Shown here: piece after piece, positions 8,762 to 20,300 of the stretch
Layout: the number at the start of each line of letters is the position of its first letter
How positions within the stretch are numbered: the stretch's first letter is position 1
DNA from: Dechloromonas hortensis
Lineage (GTDB): Bacteria > Pseudomonadota > Gammaproteobacteria > Burkholderiales > Rhodocyclaceae
Assembly: GCF_009469765.1 (NCBI RefSeq)
Contig: NZ_SSSQ01000002.1
Span: forward strand, 372,001-436,000
Length of the DNA: 64,000 nucleotides
Reading direction: 5' to 3'
Notes under the pieces: model-generated
Databases searched by the model: none
What the model was told of the DNA's origin: nothing
Seen by the model: only the letters and a program-made list of their open reading frames with translations
Made by a program: the position numbers and the translations under genes

Positions 8762-9700
8762 ATGAGTGATATTGATTACCTTGCCTTCCGTCGCCTCGAC
8801 CTCAACCTGCTGGTCGCCTTCGATGCCCTGCTCAGCGAGGGCGGCGTCAGCCGGGCGGCGGCCCGGCTGTGCATCGGCCAGCCGGCGATGAGCCATGCGC
8901 TGAGCCGCCTGCGCGAACTGTTCAAGGATGACATCCTCTACCGCGAGGGCGGTGCGATGCAGCCAACCGCCCGCGCCCTGGCCCTGGCGCCGCGCATTCG
9001 CCAGTTGCTGGGCGAGGTGCAGGCGGTGGCGCTGGCCGATGCCGAATTCGATCCGGCGACGGTGCAGGGCAATTTCCGCCTTGCCTTGAACGACCCGCTC
9101 GAAGCCTTGCTGCTGCCCGGTCTGGTTGCCCGTCTGCGCGCCAAGGCGCCGGGCCTTAGCTTGTCGGTGCGGCCGATTCCCGCCTCGCGCCAGCTGGAGC
9201 ATCTCGATCAGGGCAATATCCGGCTGGCGGTCGGCCATTTTCCGAGCGTGCGTGACGTGCATGAGGCGCAATTGCTCTATCGCTCGGGATTTTGCTGCGT
9301 CTATAACCCGGCCTTGCTGGCCATGCCGTCACCGATCCGGCTGGCCGACCTGATGCGCTACCCGCACATCCATACCAGTTATACGGGCGATGAGCCGGGG
9401 CTGATCGATCAGGTGCTGCACAAGGCCGGCCTGAAGCGGCATGTCGTGGCGCAGGCTGCCTCGCCGCTGGCGATTCCGTTTGTCGTCAAGCAAAGCCCGC
9501 TGCTTGCCGTGGTGCCTGATCTGGTCGCCCGCCTGTTTGCCGCCCATGCCGATCTGGCGATCAAGACACTGGCGGTGGACGGGCTGGATTTGCCGATTTC
9601 CCGGGTCATGCACCGGCGGGACCGGTCGGACCCCTTGACCCGCTTTGTTGCCGAGCAGGTCGAAAGTGCCGCGCTGGCCTTGTTTGCCAGCGCGGCCTGA
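8762..9700 (+). CDS. LysR family transcriptional regulator, NodD/LeuO-like branch
   Basis: A 312-residue LysR protein. The N-terminal part LDLNLLVAFDALLSEGGVSR followed by QPAMSHALSRLRELF is characteristic of the NodD/SyrM/LeuO/NahR branch rather than the more common type with an internal LAxL motif. The C-terminal half is a substrate-binding domain. It is transcribed away from the MFS gene and so probably controls it in response to an unknown, perhaps aromatic, compound. The gene ends nine bases before the convergent chemoreceptor. Confidence 0.9.
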   Translation: MSDIDYLAFRRLDLNLLVAFDALLSEGGVSRAAARLCIGQPAMSHALSRLRELFKDDILYREGGAMQPTARALALAPRIRQLLGEVQAVALADAEFDPATVQGNFRLALNDPLEALLLPGLVARLRAKAPGLSLSVRPIPASRQLEHLDQGNIRLAVGHFPSVRDVHEAQLLYRSGFCCVYNPALLAMPSPIRLADLMRYPHIHTSYTGDEPGLIDQVLHKAGLKRHVVAQAASPLAIPFVVKQSPLLAVVPDLVARLFAAHADLAIKTLAVDGLDLPISRVMHRRDRSDPLTRFVAEQVESAALALFASAA

Positions 9701-9709
9701 ACGACCGTA

Positions 9710-11344
9710 TCAGGTCTTGAACTGCGCCACCGTCTTGTGCAGCGAGGCGGACAGCGAGTGCAGATGGCGTGCCGCAGTGGCCGTGTGGCCGACGGCGATG
9801 GCGCTTTCTTCCGACATCTGGGCGATGGTTTCGAGCTGGTGGGCAATCTGGTTGCCGGCTGAGCTCTGTTCGGAAATCGAGTCGGAAATGCCGTTGACCA
9901 CATGGGTGACGCGCTCGGCGCCATCGCGAATGCGGTTGATCGAGTCGCCGGCCTGGTTGGCCAGTTCGACGCCATTGCTGACCTGGACGACGCCGGCCTG
10001 CATGCTGCTGACCGCGCTGCGCGTGCCGTTCTGGATTTTGGCGACCATGCCACCGATTTCGGTGGTCGACAGGCTGGTCCGTTCGGCCAGCTTGCGCACT
10101 TCGTCGGCGACGACGGCGAAGCCGCGGCCCTGTTCGCCGGCCCGTGCCGCTTCGATGGCGGCGTTCAGCGCCAGCAGGTTGGTCTGGTCGGCGATTTCCT
10201 TGATGGTGTTGACGATCGAGGTGATCTGGTCGGACTGCCGGCCGAGATCTTCAACGATGGTCGAGGACGACTGCACCGCTTCGGAAATCTTGCGCATTTC
10301 GGTCGCCGCGTTGTGAATGACCGCCGCACCTTCTTCCGAAATCTTCCCGGCTTCCTGGGAAATGCCGTGCGCTTCGGCGGCGTTTTCCTTGACCTGGTCG
10401 ATGCTGACCGCCATTTCCTCGACCGAGGCTGCCATCGAGGCGGCGGCATCGCTCTGCTGACGGGCCCGGTCGGCCACTTCTTCCGAGGCGCGCAGCAATT
10501 GATCGGCGGCGCTGGAAACCTGCTCGGCATTGCCGAGAATGCTGCTGATCATGCTGCGCAGCGTTTCCTGCATGGTCCGGATGTTGGCCAGCAGGCTGTC
10601 GTTGTCGCCGGGCGCGGTGTCGACCGGCGTCGCCAGGTCGCCGGCGGCGATGCGGCGGGTGACGGCCGAGGCGACGGTCGGGTCGCCGCCCAGCGTGCCG
10701 ATGATGTTGCGCGACAGCAGCAGCAGCGAGATGCCAACAAAGCCGCCGATGCCGAGACCCCAGAGCAGCAGTTCGATGGCGTTGCTACGGAACTTGGCTT
10801 CGACGTCGTCGATGTAGATGCCGGAGCCGATGACCCAGCCCCAGGGCTGGAAGCCCATGACAAAGGAGATTTTCGGGACGCTCGACTCGGAGCCGGGCTT
10901 CGGCCAGACGTAGTCCACGAAGCCGGAACCCTGCGATTTGACCACCCGATTGAACTCGGCGAACAGCAGCTTGCCGTTGGTGTCCTTGAGCTGGTCGAGT
11001 TTGTTGCCTTCCATTGCCGGCTTGATCGGATGCATGACCATCAGGTCGTTCAGGTCGTTGATCCAGAAATATTCGGTCTTGTCATAACGCAGGTCGCGCA
11101 CGGCGGCAGCGGCCGCCTTCTGGGCATCCTCGACGGACATCTTGCCCTCGCGGGCCGCCTTCTCGAAATGGGCGACGGTGGCGTGGGCGACCTCGACCAG
11201 GTTGCGTACCTTGGCCTGGCGGTCGCCGAGCATCTGGCTTTTGCCGTTGATCAGCAGGAAGGCAAACAACACGATCAGTGCCGCGATGGTGCCGATGGTC
11301 ATTGCGGCCAGTTTGCCGCGCAAGGTCATGCCGTGTCCGGTCAT
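9710..11344 (-). CDS. Methyl-accepting chemotaxis protein with Cache sensor
   Basis: A 544-residue chemoreceptor. The order is: membrane helix at about residues 10-33, periplasmic single Cache domain (sCache_2, with [15 protein letters not shown] and [14 protein letters not shown]), second membrane helix at about 185-208, HAMP, and a long cytoplasmic signalling coiled coil with the hairpin tip [20 protein letters not shown]. It lacks a C-terminal CheR/CheB-binding pentapeptide, ending VAQFKT. The start is supported by GGGAGG six bases upstream. No che genes are near, so it is an orphan receptor. sCache_2 domains often bind small organic acids; the ligand here is not known. Confidence 0.93.
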   Translation of the reverse strand: MTGHGMTLRGKLAAMTIGTIAALIVLFAFLLINGKSQMLGDRQAKVRNLVEVAHATVAHFEKAAREGKMSVEDAQKAAAAAVRDLRYDKTEYFWINDLNDLMVMHPIKPAMEGNKLDQLKDTNGKLLFAEFNRVVKSQGSGFVDYVWPKPGSESSVPKISFVMGFQPWGWVIGSGIYIDDVEAKFRSNAIELLLWGLGIGGFVGISLLLLSRNIIGTLGGDPTVASAVTRRIAAGDLATPVDTAPGDNDSLLANIRTMQETLRSMISSILGNAEQVSSAADQLLRASEEVADRARQQSDAAASMAASVEEMAVSIDQVKENAAEAHGISQEAGKISEEGAAVIHNAATEMRKISEAVQSSSTIVEDLGRQSDQITSIVNTIKEIADQTNLLALNAAIEAARAGEQGRGFAVVADEVRKLAERTSLSTTEIGGMVAKIQNGTRSAVSSMQAGVVQVSNGVELANQAGDSINRIRDGAERVTHVVNGISDSISEQSSAGNQIAHQLETIAQMSEESAIAVGHTATAARHLHSLSASLHKTVAQFKT

Positions 11345-11450
11345 GGATTCCCTCCCAGGATATTAATAATTATCTATGCCGAAAATGTTCGTTCAAATTT
11401 TGCACAGTGGGGCCGAAGGATACTCTTGTTCATGGCGTCCATGAACGCCA

Positions 11451-11478
11451 GTTGAAATCCCCAGCCTTGCCCTCATCT
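11451..11478 (+). promoter_or_regulatory. Sigma-32 type heat-shock promoter of clpB
   Basis: GTTGAAA at 11451-11457 matches the -35 consensus CTTGAAA at six of seven bases. CCTCATCT at 11471-11478 matches the -10 consensus CCCCATNT closely, with a 13-base spacer within the known 11-16 range. The pair lies 35 bases before the clpB start, as expected for an RpoH-dependent chaperone gene. Confidence 0.7.
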
Positions 11479-11513
11479 ACCGGATATCAAAATATTTCCG
11501 CCAGAGGATAGCC

Positions 11514-14096
<2,583 letters not shown>

Positions 14097-14110
14097 TTGC
14101 TGAATTGGCC

Positions 14111-14147
14111 AAAAAAACAAGGGCGCCGCGCGGCGCCCTTGTTTTTT
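14111..14147. terminator. Bidirectional intrinsic terminator after clpB
   Basis: An 11-base-pair perfect stem (ACAAGGGCGCC with GGCGCCCTTGT, loop GCGC) is flanked by seven A on the left and six T on the right. It can therefore end both clpB and the convergent DUF2502 gene, which stops 18 bases further on. Confidence 0.93.
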
Positions 14148-14164
14148 ATGAGACGTGTGATTAT

Positions 14165-14449
14165 TTAACAGCGGCCTTTCTTCGCCTGTCCTGGCGGGCA
14201 GCCGCCATTGCCCTTGCCGGGGTGGCCGGTGTAGTACTTTTCGCCGCGCGGGCCGTTATGCTGTTTCCAGTAGCCCGGGTCGCGGTATTCGTAGCCGTCC
14301 CAGTAGTAGCCGCGGTTGTCGCGGGCGCCAAAGGTCACGGTGACGCCCGGTGCCTGGATGCGGACGTTGCCGAGATTGACATTTACGTCGGTGGCGCCGG
14401 CCAGCAGGGGTGTTGCCGCGATGGCCGCGGCCAGAATGAATTTTTTCAT
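14165..14449 (-). CDS. Small secreted DUF2502 (YpeC-like) protein
   Basis: A 94-residue protein with a clear Sec signal peptide (MKKFILAAAIAATPLLAGA, cleavage near residue 19). The mature part contains VTFGARDNRGYYWDG followed by a Tyr/Trp/Gly-rich region, resembling the DUF2502 family (E. coli YpeC). The tail is basic and has two cysteines (GGCPPGQAKKGRC). It is predicted to be periplasmic; its role is unknown. It is convergent with clpB and divergent from the DUF1684 gene. The upstream sequence aggaaatggcat is a weak ribosome binding site. Confidence 0.75.
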   Translation of the reverse strand: MKKFILAAAIAATPLLAGATDVNVNLGNVRIQAPGVTVTFGARDNRGYYWDGYEYRDPGYWKQHNGPRGEKYYTGHPGKGNGGCPPGQAKKGRC

Positions 14450-14527
14450 ATGCCATTTCCTCTAAAAGATACTCGGGGCGGATAGCCGCTCAGGCAGTTA
14501 ACGAATTATCGGCCGATTGGATAACAA

Positions 14528-15325
14528 ATGGAATGTAAAGAAATGCAAGATGATCTGAAACATTGGCAGGCCCGGCGCCATGCCGAGTTGAGTTCGCCGG
14601 ATAGCTGGTTGGGGCTGGTTGGCCTGTTCTGGCCGGAGCCGGGAATCAACCGGGTGGGCAATGGCGGTGATTGTGTCGTCTGCCTTCCGGCGGGGCCGCT
14701 GCATCTGGGCGATCTGCGCTGGGCGGGCGATCGCATTTTCTGGCAACCGGCGGCAGGTGAGGAGCGAGAGTTGCAAACCGACCGCCTCGGCCGACCATCG
14801 GTGGTGGACTGTGAAAACCTGTCCTTTTTCATTGTCGACCGCGAGGGTCGCCTGGCCGTGCGTGTGCGCGACCGCGACTGGGCAATGAACAAGCCCTTCG
14901 CCGGCCTCAGCTATTTCGACGATGATCCGGCCTGGCGCATCGTCGCCGACTGGCAGGCAATCTCGCCGCCGCTGCAGATGGAAGTGCCCAATGCGAGCGG
15001 CGATCTGAAGAGTGTCGAAGTCGCCCATCGGGCAGTGTTCGATGTGGCCGGACAGGAGGTTGCGTTGTTGCCTATGGCGGTAGGCGAGCATGAGGTCTTC
15101 TTCGTTTTTCGCGACCGGAGCAGCGGCGGGCAGACCTATGGTGCCGGGCGCTTCCTGAAGGCGAATCCGCCGGTCGACGGCAAAATCAGCCTCGATTTCA
15201 ACCGGGCCTACAATCCGCCGTGCGCCTTCACCCCTTTCGCGACTTGCCCGCTGCCGCCGCCGGAAAACTGGTTGCCGTTTGCCGTGGCGGCCGGTGAAAA
15301 GAAGCCTGCCGCGACGCAGGGCTGA
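14528..15325 (+). CDS. DUF1684 domain protein
   Basis: A 265-residue soluble protein with the DUF1684 hallmarks: an N-terminal RxxEL...WLGLVGLFW segment, a central DRxGxLAVRVRD strand and a C-terminal DFNRAYNPPCAFTPFATCPLP motif with conserved cysteines. Family members occur in bacteria and halophilic archaea. Their biochemical role is not known to me. An alternative start is the ATG at 14543. It stands alone between a divergent small gene and the FliL-like gene 103 bases downstream. Confidence 0.8.
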   Translation: MECKEMQDDLKHWQARRHAELSSPDSWLGLVGLFWPEPGINRVGNGGDCVVCLPAGPLHLGDLRWAGDRIFWQPAAGEERELQTDRLGRPSVVDCENLSFFIVDREGRLAVRVRDRDWAMNKPFAGLSYFDDDPAWRIVADWQAISPPLQMEVPNASGDLKSVEVAHRAVFDVAGQEVALLPMAVGEHEVFFVFRDRSSGGQTYGAGRFLKANPPVDGKISLDFNRAYNPPCAFTPFATCPLPPPENWLPFAVAAGEKKPAATQG

Positions 15326-15428
15326 GCCGCTTGTCATCGGACCGGGGTATCATCGCCGGGTACGACGATTCGATGACTCCCGGGGGGCTGGATAGTGCAG
15401 GCCGACCCGCCAACCAGATGACCTCCCG

Positions 15429-15830
15429 ATGAAACATTTTTCCGCCCTGTTCAAGACCCTTGCCTGCCTTTTGTTGTCCGTCTGGCTGATGCCTGCCGTA
15501 CTGGCCAGCGATGCCGGCCCCTCCGGTCCCGAGCCTTACAAATTTGTGGTCAATCTGGGCGATCCTTCGAATGGGGGCAAGTATCTGCAGGTCCAGATGG
15601 TTTTCGAAGGTGCCAAGCCCGAGGTCGATCACGATGTCGCCATCAACAAGCCGAAGATCCAGCATGCGCTGATCCTGTTGCTGTCCAGCGCGAATCCCGA
15701 TGTCTTGCTTACCTTGAAGGGGAAGAAGGATCTGATGATCGAGATTATCGACACAGTCAATCATTTGCTGCACGAGACTGAAAAGACCGGGGTGAAAGAT
15801 GTTTTTTTCACCAGCTTTATTATCCAGTAA
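15429..15830 (+). CDS. FliL-like protein with signal sequence
   Basis: A 133-residue protein with an N-terminal hydrophobic segment (about residues 8-26, ending ALA) and a FliL-type domain: strand KYLQVQMVFEG, charged helix, then ALILLLSS and a C-terminal DVFFTSFIIQ. FliL proteins associate with the flagellar motor stator and are related to stomatin-like SPFH domains. No flagellar gene is near, so this may be an orphan paralogue rather than the motor protein. ALA before SDAGP fits signal peptide cleavage, unlike the membrane-anchored FliL. The 193-base AT-rich gap after it shows no gene. Confidence 0.7.
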   Translation: MKHFSALFKTLACLLLSVWLMPAVLASDAGPSGPEPYKFVVNLGDPSNGGKYLQVQMVFEGAKPEVDHDVAINKPKIQHALILLLSSANPDVLLTLKGKKDLMIEIIDTVNHLLHETEKTGVKDVFFTSFIIQ

Positions 15831-16023
15831 GCCTCCTTTCAGTCGATTTCACTGAAAAGAATCCTGGAAAAAGTTTTTTGTGCTGGACTGTGAATATCGC
15901 TTAGTTCTGTTGTCTGAATTATTGTTTAAGTTAAGTTTAAAAAACTTGTAATTTAAAAAATCGCAGCATAGACTTCTGTCAATGGCGCTGTTATGGCGTC
16001 GATTTGACTAAAGGAGTGCAAGC

Positions 16024-16839
16024 GTGGAGATAGTTCAAAAACTACTGGTCGTCGGCTGCGGCAACATGGGGGCGGCGCTGGCGGCGGGTTTTGCGGCCGC
16101 TCATCCGGCGGCCGAAGTTTTCGCCCTTGATCGCGACCCGGAGCGCGCCCACTCCTTGCTGCCGCCCGGCAGTCCTGTCGCGGTCCGCCGGACGCAGGCT
16201 GAACTGGCCGGCTGGCAGCCGGATCTCGTCATTCTCGCCCTGAAGCCGCAGGTGCTCGGCTCGGCGCTCGCTGAACTCATTCCCTTGCTGCGCAGTGCGC
16301 TGGTCATCTCGGTAGCCGCCGGTGTCGGGCTGGCCCGTTTGTCCCAACTGCTCGATGGGCATCGCCGCCTGGTCCGTGCCATGCCCAATTTACCGGTTGT
16401 CGTCGGCCAGGGCATGACCACGCTCTATGCCGATTCCCCTGCGGCAGTCGATGTCGCTGCCTGCGCGGCGGTCTTCAATGCAGTCGGCCAAGCCGCCTGG
16501 GTCGCCAGCGAGGGGCTGATCGATGCGGCGACGGCGATTGCCGGCAGCGGCCCGGCCTATTTTTTCGCGCTGGTCGAGCAACTGGCCAAGGCCGGCGAGG
16601 CCGAGGGGCTGCCGGCCGAACTGGCGCTGCATCTGGCCAGCCAGACTTTCATCGGCGCGGCCAGCCTGTTGCAGCAGGATGGTCGGCCGGCGGCTGCTCT
16701 GAAGGCAGCGGTTTGCAGCCCGCGCGGCACGACCGAAGCCGGCCTGGGCGCACTGGAACAGCCAGATGCCCTGCCGCGGGCCGTCGCAGCCAGTGTTCGT
16801 GCCGCCCACCAACGCGCCGTCGAACTGGCCGGTGCCTGA
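16024..16839 (+). CDS. proC: Pyrroline-5-carboxylate reductase
   Basis: Catalyses the last step of proline synthesis, NAD(P)H-dependent reduction of pyrroline-5-carboxylate. The 271-residue protein has the N-terminal Rossmann motif VGCGNMGAALAAGF, the central VRAMPNLPVVVGQG and the C-terminal signature AVCSPRGTTEAGL. It starts with GTG, preceded by AAAGGAG at a good distance. An AT-rich stretch (15831-16023) upstream probably holds its promoter. An Lrp-type regulator gene follows after 19 bases and then putA, so a biosynthetic and a catabolic proline gene share one unit. Confidence 0.96.
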   Translation: MEIVQKLLVVGCGNMGAALAAGFAAAHPAAEVFALDRDPERAHSLLPPGSPVAVRRTQAELAGWQPDLVILALKPQVLGSALAELIPLLRSALVISVAAGVGLARLSQLLDGHRRLVRAMPNLPVVVGQGMTTLYADSPAAVDVAACAAVFNAVGQAAWVASEGLIDAATAIAGSGPAYFFALVEQLAKAGEAEGLPAELALHLASQTFIGAASLLQQDGRPAAALKAAVCSPRGTTEAGLGALEQPDALPRAVAASVRAAHQRAVELAGA

Positions 16840-16858
16840 TCAAATCTCGGAGACCAAC

Positions 16859-17347
16859 ATGCATAAACTCGATCAAATCGATCTTGATATCCTGGCCGCC
16901 TTGCAGGCCGACGGCCGGACCACCAACGTGGCGCTGGCCAAGCAGGTCGGGCTGAGTCCGACGCCTTGTCTGGAGCGCGTCAAGTCGCTCGAGGCGGAAG
17001 GTTTCATCGCCGGCTACTCGGCCCGCCTGGCGCCGGCGGCGCTCGGTCTCGGGCTGACCGTATTCGTCCAGATCAGCATCGAACGCACCTCACAGCAAGT
17101 GTTCACGGATTTTCGCACCGCGGTACAGGCCATTCCGGAAATCCAGGAATGCCACATGGTGGCCGGCGGCTACGATTATCTGCTCAAGGTTCGGGTGCCG
17201 GACATGCTGGCCTACCGCAATTTCCTCGGCGTCGTGCTGTCGGGTGTTCCCGGCATTCGTGAAACGCACAGCTATCCGGTGATGGAAGAACTCAAGGATT
17301 CGGCTGCCATCTCCCTCGGTCATCTCGATCAGGGAGTCGCCCGATGA
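16859..17347 (+). CDS. Lrp/AsnC family regulator, probable proline-responsive control of putA
   Basis: A 162-residue Lrp-type protein: HTH domain at residues 5-60 (LDQIDLDILAALQADGRTTN, SPTPCLERVK) and RAM/AsnC ligand domain at 70-150 (ECHMVAGGYDYLLKVRVPD). The start at 16859 is chosen because CGGAGA lies seven bases before the ATG. Its last bases overlap the putA start (ATGA), so translation is coupled. By analogy with PutR and BkdR-type activators it probably senses proline and activates putA; the PutA encoded here has no DNA-binding domain of its own. That role is inference from position. Confidence 0.9.
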   Translation: MHKLDQIDLDILAALQADGRTTNVALAKQVGLSPTPCLERVKSLEAEGFIAGYSARLAPAALGLGLTVFVQISIERTSQQVFTDFRTAVQAIPEIQECHMVAGGYDYLLKVRVPDMLAYRNFLGVVLSGVPGIRETHSYPVMEELKDSAAISLGHLDQGVAR

Positions 17348-20300
17348 GCCGCCTGTTGCGCGATGCAATACGCGAGGCCTGCCGGCGCGACGAAGCGGCT
17401 TGCGTGCGGGCGCTGGTCACTGAACTGGAAGGCTGGCCCGGCGATCCGGCGGCGGTCGGGCAGCGTGCCCGGGGGCTGGTCGAGGCGGTGCGCCGGCAGC
17501 GCAGCCATGCCAGCGGCGTCGATCACCTGATGCACGAATTCTCGCTGTCCAGCCAGGAAGGCGTTGCCCTGATGTGCCTGGCCGAAGCCCTGCTGCGGAT
17601 TCCGGACAGTGCTACGGTCGACCGCCTGATTCGCGACAAAATCAGCCACGGCGACTGGAAATCGCACCTCGGCGGCAGCCCGTCGTTGTTCGTCAATGCC
17701 GCGACCTGGGGCCTGATGCTGACCGGCAAGCTGGTCGCCACCCACAACCATGGGGCACTCGGCAATGCGCTGAGCCGGCTGCTGAGCAAGGGCGGCGAGC
17801 CGTTGATCCGCAAGGGCGTCGATTTTGCGATGCGCCTGCTCGGCCAGCAATTCGTCATGGGCGAGAACATCGCGGCGGCGCTCAGTCGCAGCCAGCACAA
17901 CGAGGCGCGCGGCTATACGCACTCCTTCGACATGCTCGGCGAAGCGGCGCTGACCGCGGCCGATGCCGAGCGCTATTTCCAGGCCTACGAAGCGGCCATC
18001 CACGCCATCGGCCAGGCCAGTGCCGGGCGCGGCATCAAGGCCGGGCCGGGCATTTCGGTCAAGCTGTCGGCGCTGCACCCGCGCTATGCCCGCAGCCAGC
18101 GGGCGCGGGTGATGGCCGAGCTGGGGCCGCGCCTGAAGCGCCTGCTGCAACTCGCCCGGCACTACGACATCGGCCTCAATATCGATGCTGAGGAGGCGGA
18201 TCGCCTCGAACTGTCGCTCGACCTGCTCGAAGAGCTGGCCGGCGACCCCGACCTGGCCGGCTGGCATGGCCTCGGCTTCGTCATCCAGGCCTACCAGAAA
18301 CGTTGTCCCTTCGTCATCGACCTGTTGGTCGATCTAGCCCGGCGCAGCCAGCGCCGGCTGATGGTCCGCCTGGTCAAGGGGGCCTATTGGGACAGCGAAA
18401 TCAAGCGCGCCCAGGTCGATGGCCTGGCAGATTACCCGGTCTATACCCGCAAGTCGCATTCCGACCTCGCCTATCTGGTCTGCGCCCGCCGCCTGCTCGC
18501 CGCGCCCGACGCCATCTACCCGCAGTTCGCGACGCACAACGCACATACGCTGTCGGCGGTCTTCCAGATGGCCAAGGCGGCCGGCATCGACGACTACGAG
18601 TTCCAGTGCCTGCATGGCATGGGCGAGCCGCTCTACGACAATGTCGTCGGTCCGGAGAACCTCGGCAAGCCCTGCCGCATCTACGCGCCGGTCGGCACCC
18701 ATGAAACGCTGCTGCCCTACCTGGTGCGCCGCCTGCTGGAAAACGGGGCAAACAGCTCTTTCGTCAATCGCATTGTCGATCCTGCGGTCTCGATCGACGA
18801 ACTGATCGAAGAGCCGCTGACCCAGGTCCGCCGCGAAGGCGGCGGGCGGCACCCGGCGATCCACTTGCCGCGCCAACTGTATGGCAGCGGACGCCTCAAT
18901 TCGAGTGGCCTCGACCTCACGGATGAGCCGACGCTGGCTTCGCTGGAAAATGAATTGGCGAGTCTGGCCAATCGCCATTGGCAGGCCGGACCCTTGCTGG
19001 CGGCTGGCGCGCCGGCCAATACCGATGCGCCACCGCGTCCGGTGCTCAACCCGGCCAATCGGCTGGAGCAGGTCGGGACAGTGCGCGACGCCGGGCCGGC
19101 GCAGATCGAAAGTGCGCTGGCCAGTGCCCAGGCCTGCGTCGAATCCTGGCACCAGACGCCGCCGGCCGAACGCGCCGCGGCGCTGTCGCGGGCGGCCGAT
19201 CTGCTCGAAGCCCGGCGGCCGGAACTGCTCAGCCTGTGCATCCGCGAAGCCGGCAAAACCTGGGCTAACGCGCTGGCCGAAGTGCGCGAGGCGGTCGATT
19301 TCTGCCGTTACTACGGTCAACAGCTTGTAAACGGCCATTTTCAACCGGCCGCCGCGGCCCCCGGCGTCGTCGTCTGCATCAGCCCGTGGAATTTCCCGCT
19401 CGCCATCTTCATCGGCGAAGTCAGCGCCGCACTTGCTGCCGGTAGCCCGATAATCGCCAAGCCGGCCGAGCAGACGCCGCTGATCGCCGCGTTCGCCGTC
19501 GAACTGCTGCACGCCGCCGGCATTCCGCGTGCGGTCCTGCAGTTCCTGCCCGGACCGGGCGAGACGGTGGGTTCCGCGCTGACCGCCGATGCACGGGTAC
19601 GCGGTGTCGTGTTCACCGGCTCGACTGAGGTGGCGCAACTGATCAACCAGAGCATCGCCGGCCGCGACGGCGTCCGGCTGATCGCCGAAACCGGCGGTCA
19701 GAACGCGATGATCGTCGATTCCTCGGCGTTGCCCGAGCAGGTCGTGCTCGACATTCTGGCATCCGGTTTCGACAGCGCCGGCCAGCGTTGTTCGGCCCTG
19801 CGCGTGCTCTGCCTGCAAACCGATATTGCCAATCACGTCCTGGAAATGCTGAAGGCGGCGATGCAGGAACTGCAGCTCGGCAACCCGGCGCAACTGGCCA
19901 CCGACATCGGCCCGGTCATCGACAGCGAGGCGCAGGCCGGCCTGCTCGCCCATATCGAACGCATGCGGGCCAAGGGCAGGGCAGTCTTCCAGTTGCCGCT
20001 GCCGGCGGCGTGTGCCGAAGGCAGCTTCGTGCCGCCGACGCTGATCGAGATCGATTCGCTGGCCGACCTGCAGCGCGAGGTCTTCGGCCCGGTCATCCAC
20101 GTCCTGCGCTTCGCTGGCGACAAACTGCCGCGCCTGCTCGACGCCATCAATGGCACCGGCTACGGGCTGACGCTCGGCCTGCACAGCCGGATCGACGAGA
20201 CCGTGCAGTTGGTCAGCAGCAGCGCCCATGTCGGCAACATCTACGTCAATCGCAACATGGTCGGCGCCGTGGTCGGGGTCCAGCCCTTTGGCGGCGAAGG

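Noticed and set aside
11345..11450. Possible sigma-28 promoter for the Cache chemoreceptor
   Set aside because: A CAAAATTT on the minus strand resembles the -35 element but no GCCGATAA-like -10 is at the right distance.
9902..11455. 517-residue open frame on the plus strand opposite the Cache chemoreceptor
   Set aside because: It is an antisense shadow; its end runs into the clpB promoter region and no domain is visible.
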